DNA from: Liolophura sinensis
Taxonomy: Eukaryota; Mollusca; Polyplacophora; Chitonida; Chitonidae
Assembly: GCF_032854445.1 (NCBI RefSeq)
Contig: NC_088305.1
Location: 4,591,606 to 4,655,605, forward strand
Reading direction: 5' to 3'
DNA length: 64,000 bases
Of the stretch, positions 11,631 to 22,106 are shown in pieces; the first letter of the stretch is position 1, and every line of letters starts with the position of its first letter. The notes beneath the pieces are model-generated. The model searched no databases, was not told the DNA's origin, and was given only the letters and a program-made list of their open reading frames with translations. Both the position numbers and the translations under genes were made by a program.

Positions 11631-11754
11631 AATTTAATGTTTTTAAACAACTGAGTGAGACTTTTGAAATTGTGCTAGTGAATTTCTGATGTTTTCCTGC
11701 TTTATGACTGCATGGTGGTGTTAGTTGCAAAATGTTATATGCAATATGCAATAT

Positions 11755-11821
11755 GCCGTCGTATAAGTGAAATATTCTTGAGTACGGCGTAAAACACCAA
11801 TCAAATAAAAAAATAAATAAA
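11755..11821 (+). mobile_element. SINE-A tail-only fragment
   Basis: GCCGTCGTATAAGTGAAATA through ATTCTTGAGTACGGCG to an AAATAAAT tail. It occupies the same place in the other full units (12,875 and 14,854), 13-14 bp upstream of the derivative tRNA, so it inserted before array expansion. Confidence 0.85.
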
Positions 11822-11834
11822 TCATACTGCATCA

Positions 11835-11905
11835 GGTTCCATGGTGAATGGTTAGCACTCTGGACTTTGAATCCAGCGATCCGAGTTCAAATCTCGGTGG
11901 AACCT
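11835..11905 (+). tRNA. tRNA-Gln derivative (anticodon TTG), one D-arm base short
   Basis: 71 nt. Identical in layout to the CTG copies except that the loop is CTTTGAA (anticodon TTG) and one T of GTGTAATGG is lost, leaving a three-pair D stem and a shortened A box. All pairing in the acceptor, anticodon and T arms is intact. The first T run downstream is about 20-25 nt away (near 11,926). It could be a working tRNA-Gln(TTG) or a degenerating copy. Confidence 0.75.
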
Positions 11906-12685
11906 TTGCTTCTTTCAATTCAACTTTTTACCTAAACCTTTTGCACATCCCCGAAGACAGTGTTAGCATGGTCTGGCGGTTGATTTTAGCATGTTGTCAA
12001 ATTACATTTGTTTTCCACTATTCGGTTTCTTTCTCACCTCTTTTCTTTATGTTATCAACACAGACCAGATAATGAATTTTTTTTTGTATAATTTGTTTTT
12101 CATCTTCCAACGGGCGCTTAATTGTCTGGGTCGCAAGAATGTTTAAAGATTTTATTACGACAAACATTAATAGCCCACCTCCTCATGATTACATCGCACT
12201 CGAAGGGAGAAAGGGTGAAAGGACACACCTTTCAATTTTTTTTCTATTTTTGCAATATGGCAACTATTATACTGGGGAAATTTCAGAAAATGTCATGCCA
12301 TGCAAAGCCGATAAGCTTTGGCTTTTGTACATCCCTTAAGACATTGTCAGCATGGTTTCGCGTTTGATTCTAGCATGTTGTCAAACTACACCTGTTTTTA
12401 ATTATTTGGGCTATTTCTTGCTTCTTTTCTTTATATTATCAACATTGACCAGGTGTAGCAATTATTTTTTGATGAAGCTTTCAGTTTGTCAACAAGAAGG
12501 CGTATACTATACAGGGTGGCATAAGTTTCAAACATTTTATTATGACAAACAATTTAAGATCACCTCTTAAAGATTATTTAAATCCGTAAGGAGAAAGGGT
12601 GAAAAGACATGCCGGTCAGCAGTAAACTGCTTTAGACAGAGGCGTTCATTGCTAGAGACATTAGTTTGCCAACTATTATTCATCT

Positions 12686-12757
12686 GGTTCCATGGTGTAA
12701 TGGTTAGCACTCTGGACTCTGAATCCAGCGATCCGAGTTCAAATCTCGGTGGAACCT
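12686..12757 (+). tRNA. tRNA-Gln (anticodon CTG)
   Basis: Same 72-nt sequence as at 11,559, with loop CTCTGAA. T-rich TTGTTTTTAAAC about 10 nt downstream serves as a Pol III terminator. The upstream flank differs from the other units just before the gene (AACTATTATTCATCT). Confidence 0.95.
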
Positions 12758-12874
12758 AATTTATTGTTTTTAAACAACTGAGTGAGACTTTTGAAATTGT
12801 GCTAGTGAATTTCTGATGTTTTCCTGCTTTATGACTGCATGGTGGTGTTAGTTGCAAAATGTTATATGCAATAT

Positions 12875-12941
12875 GCCGTCGTATAAGTGAAATATTCTTG
12901 AGTACGGCGTAAAACACCAATCAAATAAAAAAATAAATAAA
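12875..12941 (+). mobile_element. SINE-A tail-only fragment
   Basis: Same fragment and position as 11,755-11,821. The preceding spacer has one GCAATAT repeat fewer. Confidence 0.85.
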
Positions 12942-12954
12942 TCATACTGCATCA

Positions 12955-13025
12955 GGTTCCATGGTGAATGGTTAGCACTCTGGACTTTAAGTCCAGCGAT
13001 CCGAGTTCAAATCTCGGTGGAACCT
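12955..13025 (+). tRNA. tRNA-Gln derivative with TTA anticodon (ochre-suppressor type)
   Basis: 71 nt. Anticodon stem CTGGA/TCCAG is fully paired around loop CTTTAAG, giving anticodon TTA (12,987-12,989), which would read the stop codon UAA. T33 and a purine at 37 are kept. One D-arm T is missing, as in all derivatives of this array. Acceptor and T arms match the canonical gene. Whether it is transcribed and charged cannot be told from sequence. A decaying pseudogene is the conservative reading, but every stem remains intact. Confidence 0.75.
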
Positions 13026-13804
13026 TTGCTTCTTTCAATTCAACTTTTTACCTAAACCTTTTGCACATCCCCGAAGACAGTGTTAGCATGGTCTGGCGGT
13101 TGATTTTAGCATGTTGTCAAATTACATTTGTTTTCAACTATTCAGGTTTTTTCTCGCCTCTTTTCTTTATACATGTATTATCAACACTGACCACATAATC
13201 AATTTTTTTTGTATAATTTTTCTTTCATCTTCTAACCGGCGCTTAATTGTCTGGGTCGCAAGAATGTTTAAAGATTTTATTACGACAAACATTAATAGGC
13301 CACCGCCTCATGATTACATCACACCCGAAGGGAGAAAGGGTGAAAGGACACCTCTTTCCATTTTTTTTATTTATTTTTTCAATATGGCAACTATTATACT
13401 GGGGAAATTTCTGAAAATGTCATGCCATGCAAAGCCTAAAGCTTTTGCACATCAATTAAGACAATGTCAGCATGGTTTTGAGTTTGATTCTAGCATGTTG
13501 TCAAACTTCACCTGTTTTTAATTATTTGGGCTATTTCTTGCTTCTTTTCTTTATATTATCAACATTGACCAGGTGTAGCAATTATTTTTTGATGAAGCTT
13601 TCAGTTTGTCAACAAGAAGGCGTATACTATACCGGGCGCATAAGTTTCAAACATTTTATTACGACAAACAATTTAAGATCACCTCTTAAAGATTATTTAA
13701 ATCCGTAAGGAGAAAGGGTGAAAAGACATGCCGGTCAGCAGTAAACTGCTTTAGACAGAGGCGTTCATTGCTAGAGACATTAGTTTGCCAAATGGCGTTC
13801 ACCT

Positions 13805-13876
13805 GGTTCCATGGTGTAATGGTTAGCACTCTGGACTCTGAATCCAGCGATCCGAGTTCAAATCTCGGTGGAACCT
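13805..13876 (+). tRNA. tRNA-Gln (anticodon CTG), fusion copy
   Basis: The 72-nt body is canonical tRNA-Gln(CTG), but the 3' flank (TTTGCTTCTTTTTAATTTTA) is that of the derivative tRNAs. The ~125-bp spacer, SINE tail and derivative tRNA that normally follow are absent. This fits homologous recombination between the two tRNAs of one unit, deleting about 270 bp. T runs directly downstream may end transcription. Confidence 0.95.
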
Positions 13877-14657
13877 TTGCTTCTTTTTAATTTTACTTTT
13901 TACGTAAACCTTTTGCATATCCCCGAAGACAGTGTTATCATGGTCTGGCGGTTGATTTTAGCATGTTGTCAAATTACATTTGTTTTCAACTATTCAGGTT
14001 TTTTCTCGCCTCTTTTCTTTATACATGTATTATCAACACTGACCACATAATCAATTTTTTTTTGTATAATTTTTCTTTTATCTTCTAACCGGCGCTTAAT
14101 TGTCTGGGTCGCAAGAATGTTTAAAGATTTTATTACGACAAACATTAATAGGCCACCGCCTCATGATTACATCACACCCGAAGGGAGAAAGGGTGAAAGG
14201 ACACCTCTTTCCGTTTTTTTTATTTATTTTTGCAATATGGCAACTATTATACTGGGGAAATTTCTGAAAATGTCATGTCATGCAAAGCCTAAAGCTTTTG
14301 CACATCCCTTAAGACATTGTCAGCATGGTTTCGCGTATGATTCTAGCATGTTGTCAAACTACACCTGTTTTTAATTATTTGGGTTATTTCTTGCTTCTTT
14401 TCTTTATATTATCAACATTGACCAGGTGTAGCAATTATTTTTTGATGAAGCTTTCAGTTTGTCAACAAGAAGGCGTATACTATACCGGGCGCATAAGTTT
14501 CAAACATTTTATTACGACAAACAATTTAAGATCACCTCTTAAAGATTATTTAAATCCGTAAGGAGAAAGGGTGAAAAGACATGCCGGTCAGCAGTAAACT
14601 GCTTTAGACAGAGGCGTTCATTGCTAGAGACATTAGTTTGCCAAATGGCGTTCACCA

Positions 14658-14729
14658 GGTTCCATGGTGTAATGGTTACCACTCTGGACTCTGAATCCAG
14701 CGATCCGAGTTCAAATCTCGGTGGAACCT
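14658..14729 (+). tRNA. tRNA-Gln (anticodon CTG), D-stem variant
   Basis: As the other CTG copies, but the D arm reads GGTTACCAC in place of GGTTAGCAC, turning the T13:G22 pair into a T:C mismatch. The rest of the cloverleaf is intact, and a T-run terminator follows. Confidence 0.9.
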
Positions 14730-14853
14730 AATTTAATGTTTTTAAACAACTGAGTGAGACTTTTGAAATTGTGCTAGTAAATTTCTGATGTTTTCCTGCT
14801 TTATGACTGCAAGGTGGTGTTAGTTGCAAAATGTTATATGCAATATGCAATAT

Positions 14854-14920
14854 GCCGTCGTATAAGTGAAATATTCTTGAGTACGGCGTAAAACACCAAT
14901 CAAATAAAAAAATAAATAAA
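14854..14920 (+). mobile_element. SINE-A tail-only fragment
   Basis: Third copy of the tail fragment, again 14 bp before a derivative tRNA. Confidence 0.85.
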
Positions 14921-14933
14921 TCATACTGCATCA

Positions 14934-15004
14934 GGTTCCATGGTGAATGGTTAGCAGTCTGGACTTTAAGTCCAGCGATCCGAGTTCAAATCTCGGTGGA
15001 ACCT
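14934..15004 (+). tRNA. tRNA-Gln derivative with TTA anticodon (ochre-suppressor type)
   Basis: 71 nt, loop CTTTAAG, anticodon TTA at 14,966-14,968. It additionally has GCAG for GCAC in the D stem (G10:G25 clash), shared with the copy at 19-89, so it looks more worn than 12,955. It sits at the right edge of the array, next to block copy B. Confidence 0.65.
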
Positions 15005-15206
15005 TTGCTTCTTTCAATTTAACTTTTTACCTAAACCTTTTGCACATCCCCGAAGACAGTGTTAGCATGGTCTGGCCGTTGATTTTAGCATGTTGTCAAA
15101 TTACATTTGTTTTCAACTATTCAGGTTTTTTCTCGCCTCTTTTCTTTATACATGTATATAGGGTTGTGTAGATAACTGACATGATTCAGTCGTCAATAAC
15201 AAAATA

Positions 15207-15520
15207 TGTCTCTCAGTTGCGCTTTGATTGCAGCTGTTGCAACACCATGAATATCCTGCCTCTAGCTCCGGGTTAAGCGGAATGAAAGACAATCATCAAG
15301 CAGAGCGCCAGATATTCTGGATGCTCTGTCCATATTTACTTCCAACAGAATTATACTCATTTCATATCTTAAGAAATTTGGAGAGAAGGAGTTTGATTGA
15401 AAAACCTTGACACACTGGTTTTTTCAGTAATAACGTGTGACGTTCATTGACATCGTCCCACAGCACGCAGGATCTAACAAATGCTACAAGGCGGGATACG
15501 TTCATGCCCTATAAAGGACC
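15207..15520 (-). pseudogene. RT element relic, duplicate of 1,632-1,930
   Basis: Nearly identical to the C-terminal part of the RT relic in copy A. The RT core that lies at 1,957-2,607 in copy A is deleted here: the sequence jumps from the position equivalent to ~1,955 to that of ~2,607. Confidence 0.65.
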
Positions 15521-17504
15521 CTTCGGCTTAGTTCTTCAGTGAGACATTTAGAGAGTTAAATGTCCACATACTGTTGACGCCTGAATTTTTTTTTCAATTC
15601 AACAACAGTACTTGTTCACAATAACGCAGGAAGAGTAACGTATTTTGTGTGAAGGTCATCAAATGCCTTTAACACAGTAGGATCATTCAGGTATTGTTTG
15701 ACTGTTACATGAGAATTTTTGTTCCAATTGAAAGAAAACAGAAATGTCGTCATGACCATAGTCAAATGCAGTGTATCTTACACTAAGCGGGGAAGCTGAC
15801 AGTCCTGTAAGAGATTCCCCAACCGAAAAGTGACAAGAAAGCCGATTCCTGCTGTTTATATGAGAATCCCGACTTCTGAGCCAGAGGCTTGTCTTTGCAT
15901 TGGAGTACACTTCAAGCTGTTTATTGTAAGAAGAAACTTTATTTTGGAAGAAAACTATGCGTGAGTACTGTGTAAAACACCAATCTCAGGAATCGGGTTT
16001 GAAGTGCAGTAATGTTCCTTTGTTTGCACATCAGGGTCAGATAGAGATATCCCTTGGCGTCTGAAGTTTGCTAGTGGCAATCTAAGCGAAATTTTTCAAG
16101 GCTTAGTGGTGCCGACTTGAAGTCTTACGCACGATGGGTGTCATGTTCAAAGATTGTATAATCTTTCTCTGTTACCTATATATCCTGCATACCAATAAAA
16201 TAGGTACGGTTTTATACTTTTGTCACCTTTTCAGGCTAACTAAATTAAGAAACTCAAAAAAGTTTTGATTCAGATAGAGATAATCGCAGAGGAAAACTGA
16301 ATTCTTTGGGAACCAGTTAATTCATGACCTGTTCAATATAAGCCAGCTTGTGTTGTGTATTTGTTTTGATTTAAAACAATGTTGTCATGAATACCGCCGC
16401 CAAAGTATTCTCGTTGTACCATTAAGTATTTCCATAAATGCAAACGAGTTTTTAACCGTAGATTGAACTAAAGAGCTGACAATCCGATTAGGCACTCCTC
16501 TACCCCAAGGTCACAGGAAAGCCAATGACGATGTTCTTGTAAGCGCCTTTCTTAATTAATAGTTAATACATCAGAATTTAGTTAAATGTTTTCTTCCCAA
16601 ATGTTACAAATTCTACCGACCCCATTGCTTATACTTTATTTCTGTATCTCCTAATGCCCACAGTGTGATCTCAATGAAAAACAATTCTAAATTTCTTAGC
16701 CTTGTGAACACGATTCAGTGTCTGAGAAAAACTGCTCCCTAAATCATGCTAGCCCAATCGATTTACCATAAACAAGTAGCATCGTTAATACGTAAGTGAA
16801 TAAGAAGTATGATAAGAACGATTCAGCACAGTTTTCGAGTGATGGCAGTATGAATAAAAGGTTTAAACAGCAGTACTGCAGTTATGTCGCGGCGGCAATG
16901 ACGATGGAAAAACTCAACTAATGTTCTAGGCGAGTAAATGAAATTGGGATCGAACACGTGAACCTTGCCAGTTTATAACTTGTCGTCAATCAAAACATAC
17001 ATCTCAGATACGCTTAATTGCAACTGTTCATACAGTCAACGTGGGGATCAAAGCCGCGTATTAACATTTTACCACTTTACATAGGTGGGTTTTAATTGGA
17101 CAAAATCAAACCTAACCATCACCTTTGGCGTCAACTTTGGACTTGGTGCTCAATCCAAACAAGTAAAGGCTGGGGTCGAGTTCGCAGCCTAACTAGTCGA
17201 CAGCTTGTCAGGACGAGATTATCGAGTGTGTCAGAATTTCAGAATAACATCTTTCCAGGTGCAAAGTAGATACTTTGTGTAAATGAGTTAAATGGTAGTG
17301 AGATCTGAAACATACTTTATGTGTTGCGGTAATAACATCCCAGTAGGATGTCTGCTGATAGATCTGCCGAATTGTGTTCTTACTCTTCCAAACCTGTAAC
17401 ACTGAATTATTTAGTGTGTATTTGATTGTTGGTTCTACGCCATACTCAAGAATATATCACCTCTTCGCTAGCACTATGGTGAGAGAAAACCGGGCAGAAA
17501 CTAT

Positions 17505-17735
17505 CGGTCGAAGCAGACATTTTTATAGCAGCTGTCAACCAATAAGGACGTAACAGGTCAAAAATCGCGAAGTCAGTTCCTAAAACGACGTTTGACATAT
17601 AAAACCAAAAAAAAAAATAAAAAAATAGAAAAGTAAATTAAGTACTAAAATTAGGAAGAAATCATGCAAAGAGAAGCAGTCACCATTCCTATTGATATTG
17701 GAAAGACGCAAGGTATGTTCTAGTCGATTGAATGG
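17505..17735 (-). mobile_element. 3' end of the YIDD RT element
   Basis: Copy-B twin of 4,560-4,770. An A-rich stretch (CCAAAAAAAAAAATAAAAAA) has lengthened here. Confidence 0.6.
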
Positions 17736-17761
17736 AATTAGTATTCAAATCGTGTACCACG

Positions 17762-18580
17762 CTACAACATCAATTGTCGATGATAAAATATGTATCTGGG
17801 TTGTGCTTTGATTGTAACATATATCCACAGTTGCAATCTGATGCAACACGATGAATTTACTGCCCCTACCCGCGAGTTAAGCGGAATGAGATACAATGAG
17901 ATACGCCAGATATCCTGGACCCTCTGTCCATGTTCACTTACAAGAGAATTATATTTATAGTACATCTTGAGAAAGCTAGAGTGAAGGCGTTTAATGGAAT
18001 AACCTTGACGTACTAGTTTTTGTAGTAATGACTTTATAGATATTGTCACATAACATGCAGGATCTAAATGTTACAAGGCGAGATATGCACGCTCCATATG
18101 CATATACCTTTCGGTAAATTGCTGTCCAAGTAAGGATATTTAATGTCAAAATTGAAACTATCCCTCTCTAAGAGGAAACCGATTTGGTCTTCGCACAAAT
18201 AAAGGCCCGGATAAGAAATACCATCTGGAGACTCTGTGACTTCCTATATATCCAGCCAAGATGCTTAAATGTCTTTCGTAGCCTTTGTTATATATGGATT
18301 GCTTAAAGTAAGCAGATGATCAATATACCGTTTAGGGAATGAGAAAGCTCGAGCCTGGTGAAGATAACTCTGTAACAATTTCTGCATACAGTCGTATTTA
18401 CATGAGAGCAGGCATAGTTCGGCCAAAAAGCCCGGGGGAACCCACGACCATCCGGTGCTGCAGACAGGCCCTCCCACGTGAGGCTGGAGAGGAAGCCAGC
18501 ATGATTTGGACTTGGTCTGTGACAGAACAAATTTGTGCGAGGCTCCTGCATCATTGCGCCGCTCTGGCACACTAGCCATC
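17762..18580 (-). pseudogene. Decayed reverse transcriptase, copy B
   Basis: Twin of 4,807-5,523, with ARAFSFPKRYIDHLLTLSNP and the C-terminal LVRQGYSIKRLHSSFLKMYY. It shares the Asp-to-His change in the catalytic box and the SINE interruption, so it was already dead when duplicated. Confidence 0.6.
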
Positions 18581-18592
18581 GCCCACGGACTT
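18424..18592 (-). mobile_element. SINE-A copy, degenerate (twin of 5,463-5,637)
   Basis: Less worn than its twin in places (CCCACGACCATCCGGTG, AGGCTGGAGAGGAAGCCAGC). Same insertion point in the RT relic. Confidence 0.65.
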
Positions 18593-19261
18593 ATCTCCAA
18601 TAGGTAACAAAGGGATAATACACCGATAGTTTCGGACAATAAATTGCTACAGTTTGACAGCGAGAAGAACAAATTACCCTTTCTTTAACAGTATCATGTC
18701 TGTTCAAGTGATTATTCCTAAATTTTCGGTTTAACAATGATGGAAGTCTGTGGTAGCATAGATCCAGGCATAAAAGCATTGGTGGATTACATTTTATGAC
18801 AATTCTATCGCTTTAATCGTCATAGCGCAGCTCTCTGGAGATTTTCCGCCACGCTACCTTTCATAAACGTGTAGACATTAGTGTCTCTTTTATAGTCTAT
18901 TGCCATTGCTTCTATTTATAGGCGGTAATTTGACGCTGGTTAGACAACAATTTGGACAATCATGAAATCTTAATTATCGTCCGACGGGAGCAATTCGGAT
19001 GTGAAAACCGGAACAGAACGTCTGATGTTTGCCTTTAAATCAAAGAATAAATAGCAGTTTTCTCCCCATAAGGAAAGAAACAAACAATATAAGATAAAAA
19101 GAGCATTGTAGGTGTCCCTGTTCTCCCTACGTACGGATTTAGGACGTATTATTTTCTGCCCAGATGTATTCTCTAGTATGCATTGTTTTCAAAACTACAA
19201 AACTTAAAAACTCTTTAAACTTCAACAATGTTTCCTTAGTCCCATGTTGTAAAAATGTTTA

Positions 19262-19369
19262 GTTTCCCCCGGACTCTGCCCGGTTTCCTCCCAACATAAT
19301 GCTGGTCGTCGTTGTACAAGTGAAATATTCTTGTGTATGGCGTAAAACACCAGTTAAATAAATAAAAAT
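19262..19369 (+). mobile_element. SINE-A 3' part (twin of 6,311-6,415)
   Basis: CCCCCGGACTCTGCCCGG through the conserved 3' region to AAATAAATAAA, in the same position within the duplicated block. Confidence 0.8.
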
Positions 19370-21770
19370 GTTTAGCATTTAAAATTATTTACATTCCTCT
19401 GGTGTATTGGTTCACCAATTTGGTCGTGAGCTTGAATCATTCTCAAATTTGCAAAGATGAGAAAGAAATCATCAGCTCAAACAACAACACAAATCTGACA
19501 TGGTTCAATGCTGTAGAGGAAAATTGAACACTTCCAGTATATATATGGGTGTAACTGACTTTCATTTAACAATATAAAATGTACCTTTAGTTTTGTATAC
19601 GATATTTACAGCTACTTTAAAATGCCTAATCTCCATTTTAAAATATTAAGTAAATGGAACATCCAGTATGTCAAAGACCAAATACCCATGAGATGACGAC
19701 ACTCCGTGTGACTATTACCACATATACTCTGTTTAGTCTACGTTTAGGATGCTATGTGTTTAATCTCTCTCTACATTAACTGAAAGGAAATCTTTAATGT
19801 AGCTTTTGCATTTTGGAAAATTTACTCGTTAAGCAGATATTTTAACTGGTAGGATTTTCTTTTGGTAGCCATACCTCCTCAGGTGTTACTGGAATAGAAC
19901 GGCAATGGAGTTTAGAATTCAATCATCTGATGACATGTTCAGTTTAAGCTGCTTCCTTGTACAGTTCTGTGATCGCTTATTTCTTGTGAAGGTTTGTTTT
20001 ACTTTAACAAAAGAAACAATGCCTTTATGAATATGACCAAATGTTTATTCCGTGCCAAGTGCATTATTTCCATGGAGAGAAACATGTTTTACCACCGTAG
20101 ATTAAGCTGGGGAGCTGGCAGTCCCATTTGGTATTTCTGTACTGTGAGATTGCCGAAAAGCCGATGACTGCTGTTCTTGGCAACAGTTCTAATCCAAAGG
20201 GATCGATTTAACCGTTCTATTACCCCCATTGTAACAAGACAACCTGGTTGGAATCAGTTTATATGTAGTTTCTGTATCTACTATTTCCACTTATAATCTC
20301 AGCGTTGTGACAGACATGAATTTTGACAGTCGAACATATTTACCATCAACAGTATCCGTGAAGACACTTGGGAAATTTGTTTATTGCGTTTACAACGACG
20401 CTATTGAAATGCGCTGTAATGCTCTTTCTGATATGTAGAATATTTGTCATGATATAATACGACGCATTTCTTCACTTTGGACTGACAGGAAATTTTTCTT
20501 CCGAGTTGTATGGCAACATTATATAACAATTACCAACTTTATTTTCCAATGACTTTTACCATTACTAGGTGCTGGAAATCTTTCACCAATGACAGCTACA
20601 GCCAAATGCTCGGAAGCTCTAGCCGTCATTGATGACATATGGGCTAGTTGCCTTGTTAGATCACTGCAAAAGGAATTAACGCTTGACGAACATTTTAGCA
20701 GAGACATCGCATGCAATGATGTCAAGTACAAACATAACATATTTCTTAATATAAAATGTAAATCGCTATGAATTTTTGGAGAACATTAGCTGACCAAATT
20801 TCAACTGTGAATTTGGCCGTTTATTACATGTATATCCTTCAACCACCCATGCCTCTGATGACTGAAAGTATACTGGAATTAAATGTGTTTAAATTTTGAA
20901 ATGTTCCCGTATTTATTTTTGGTATGAATGGTGTTGGACATACTTTCCGTGATTTATCAACCGGAATTCGGGGCTTTTTTTCTTGGTATGGGTGAAACAC
21001 TTGGTTAACTGCAATTTTAGTTTCCTGCGTTGTTGCATTTCTGAACAGCTGTTGTGCCGTTTGTTTCAGATTTTATTTTTAATTGGAAAGAACCAAATCA
21101 TCGATTGTATATACTTTGTGGCAAAGATATCCTTAATAGATGCCTTAGGCAGCCAGTGCAGTGCAGCTTCTTTGTCGTTCCCACAGACTGGCGAAGAGCA
21201 AAGATTTACCTTACTTGCAAGAGACGAAACACGATGAAACCATTTGCATTGGCACCGTGTGTTTTCTACACAGACAGACAAAAACTAACCAATTTCCAAT
21301 TTCGAGCTTTTAAAACGTGGTGCCAAACTGATTGATTGTCCGTTTACCTCACGGAAAAACCGGGTTAGTATGGAAATAGCTACTATTTCGATTTTTTTGA
21401 CTTTCTTTCATTCTGCAGTCGTGTCAAATTAAGGTATTGAAATTTTTGAACAGGCATGTTTTTTTTCCACCTCTGCCTGGAGATTTAGCTCAGCTTACAG
21501 TTAAACGTCTTCTGTGTGGCCTAATCCTATGGGATAATCCAAGCAACGTGCTGGCCTTGGAACTGGCCACGGTGGCTAAAGACGGGTGTTTTGCATTGCC
21601 ATTAAGTAACCGGCATGGTTCAGTCGTCTTGCCAGGGAACTGCACGATAACAAATGCATCAAGAACAGCTCAGTCAAAATACGACACGAATTGGTGACAA
21701 AGAAAACATTATGACATGAATCTTCAGTTGGGGGCATTTTATCAAACTATCTTATAAGCATGTCGACCTT

Positions 21771-21913
21771 CTGTAGGCTACTGGAAATCCTCCCACGTAC
21801 GACCAGAGGGGAAACCTGCATAATCTGGACTTAAACTTACAATGTTCGCATTGATGGGAGGCTTCCATGCCATTGCTGTGTGCTACCACTCTAACCATTA
21901 GGCCGCGTTGGTG
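21771..21913 (-). mobile_element. Divergent SINE-A relative
   Basis: On the minus strand a tRNA-like head (GGCCTAATGGTTAGAGTGG) and B-box-like AAGTTTAAGTCC are followed by a SINE-A-like body (GGTCGTACGTGGGAGGATTT). It has no 3' tail region. Confidence 0.55.
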
Positions 21914-22106
21914 CCAAAAGCTGACATTTAGATTTACCCATATAATTAGATATATACAGAGGTTACAGCGGTGTTAGAAAGGAGTCGTATTTTAATTAGC
22001 CCAATGTCAGTTAATTTGTGTAAGGGATAACGACATTGTTGGCATAATTTCAGCTATATAACTATCGGAAATGGTCGATTTTTGCTTTTCTTGAAATTAA
22101 TGATTA

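Larger units (their letters stand above)
10926..15180 (+). repeat. Tandem array of tRNA-Gln units, ~1.12 kb each
   Basis: Successive tRNA-Gln(CTG) starts at 11,559, 12,686, 13,805 and 14,658 give spacings of 1,127, 1,119 and 853 bp. Each full unit has the order: derivative tRNA (one D-arm base missing), flank half 1, flank half 2, canonical tRNA-Gln(CTG), ~125-bp spacer, SINE-A tail, next derivative tRNA. Flank halves 1 and 2 are related to each other (for example 11,938-12,226 and 12,322-12,610), sharing TAGCATGTTGTCAAA, TTTTATTACGACAAACA and GGAGAAAGGGTGAAA in the same order. So each unit is itself an old dimer. The short third interval is a deletion (see 13,805). Confidence 0.92.
15531..21570. 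repeat. Large segmental duplication, copy B
   Basis: Partner of 2,607-8,590. Both contain the same SINE and RT insertions at equivalent places. Similarity to copy A ends near 21,570-21,600, after which copy B continues with sequence related to 948-1,085. Confidence 0.9.

Noticed and set aside
21480-21560. Possible tRNA starting GGAGATTTAGCTCAGC
   Set aside because: Resembles the start of some tRNAs, but no matching acceptor, anticodon or T arm follows.
21437-21697. 86-codon plus-strand frame at the end of block copy B
   Set aside because: Looks protein-like, but the equivalent in copy A is broken by indels and the third copy is degenerate. No domain recognised, so I did not annotate it.
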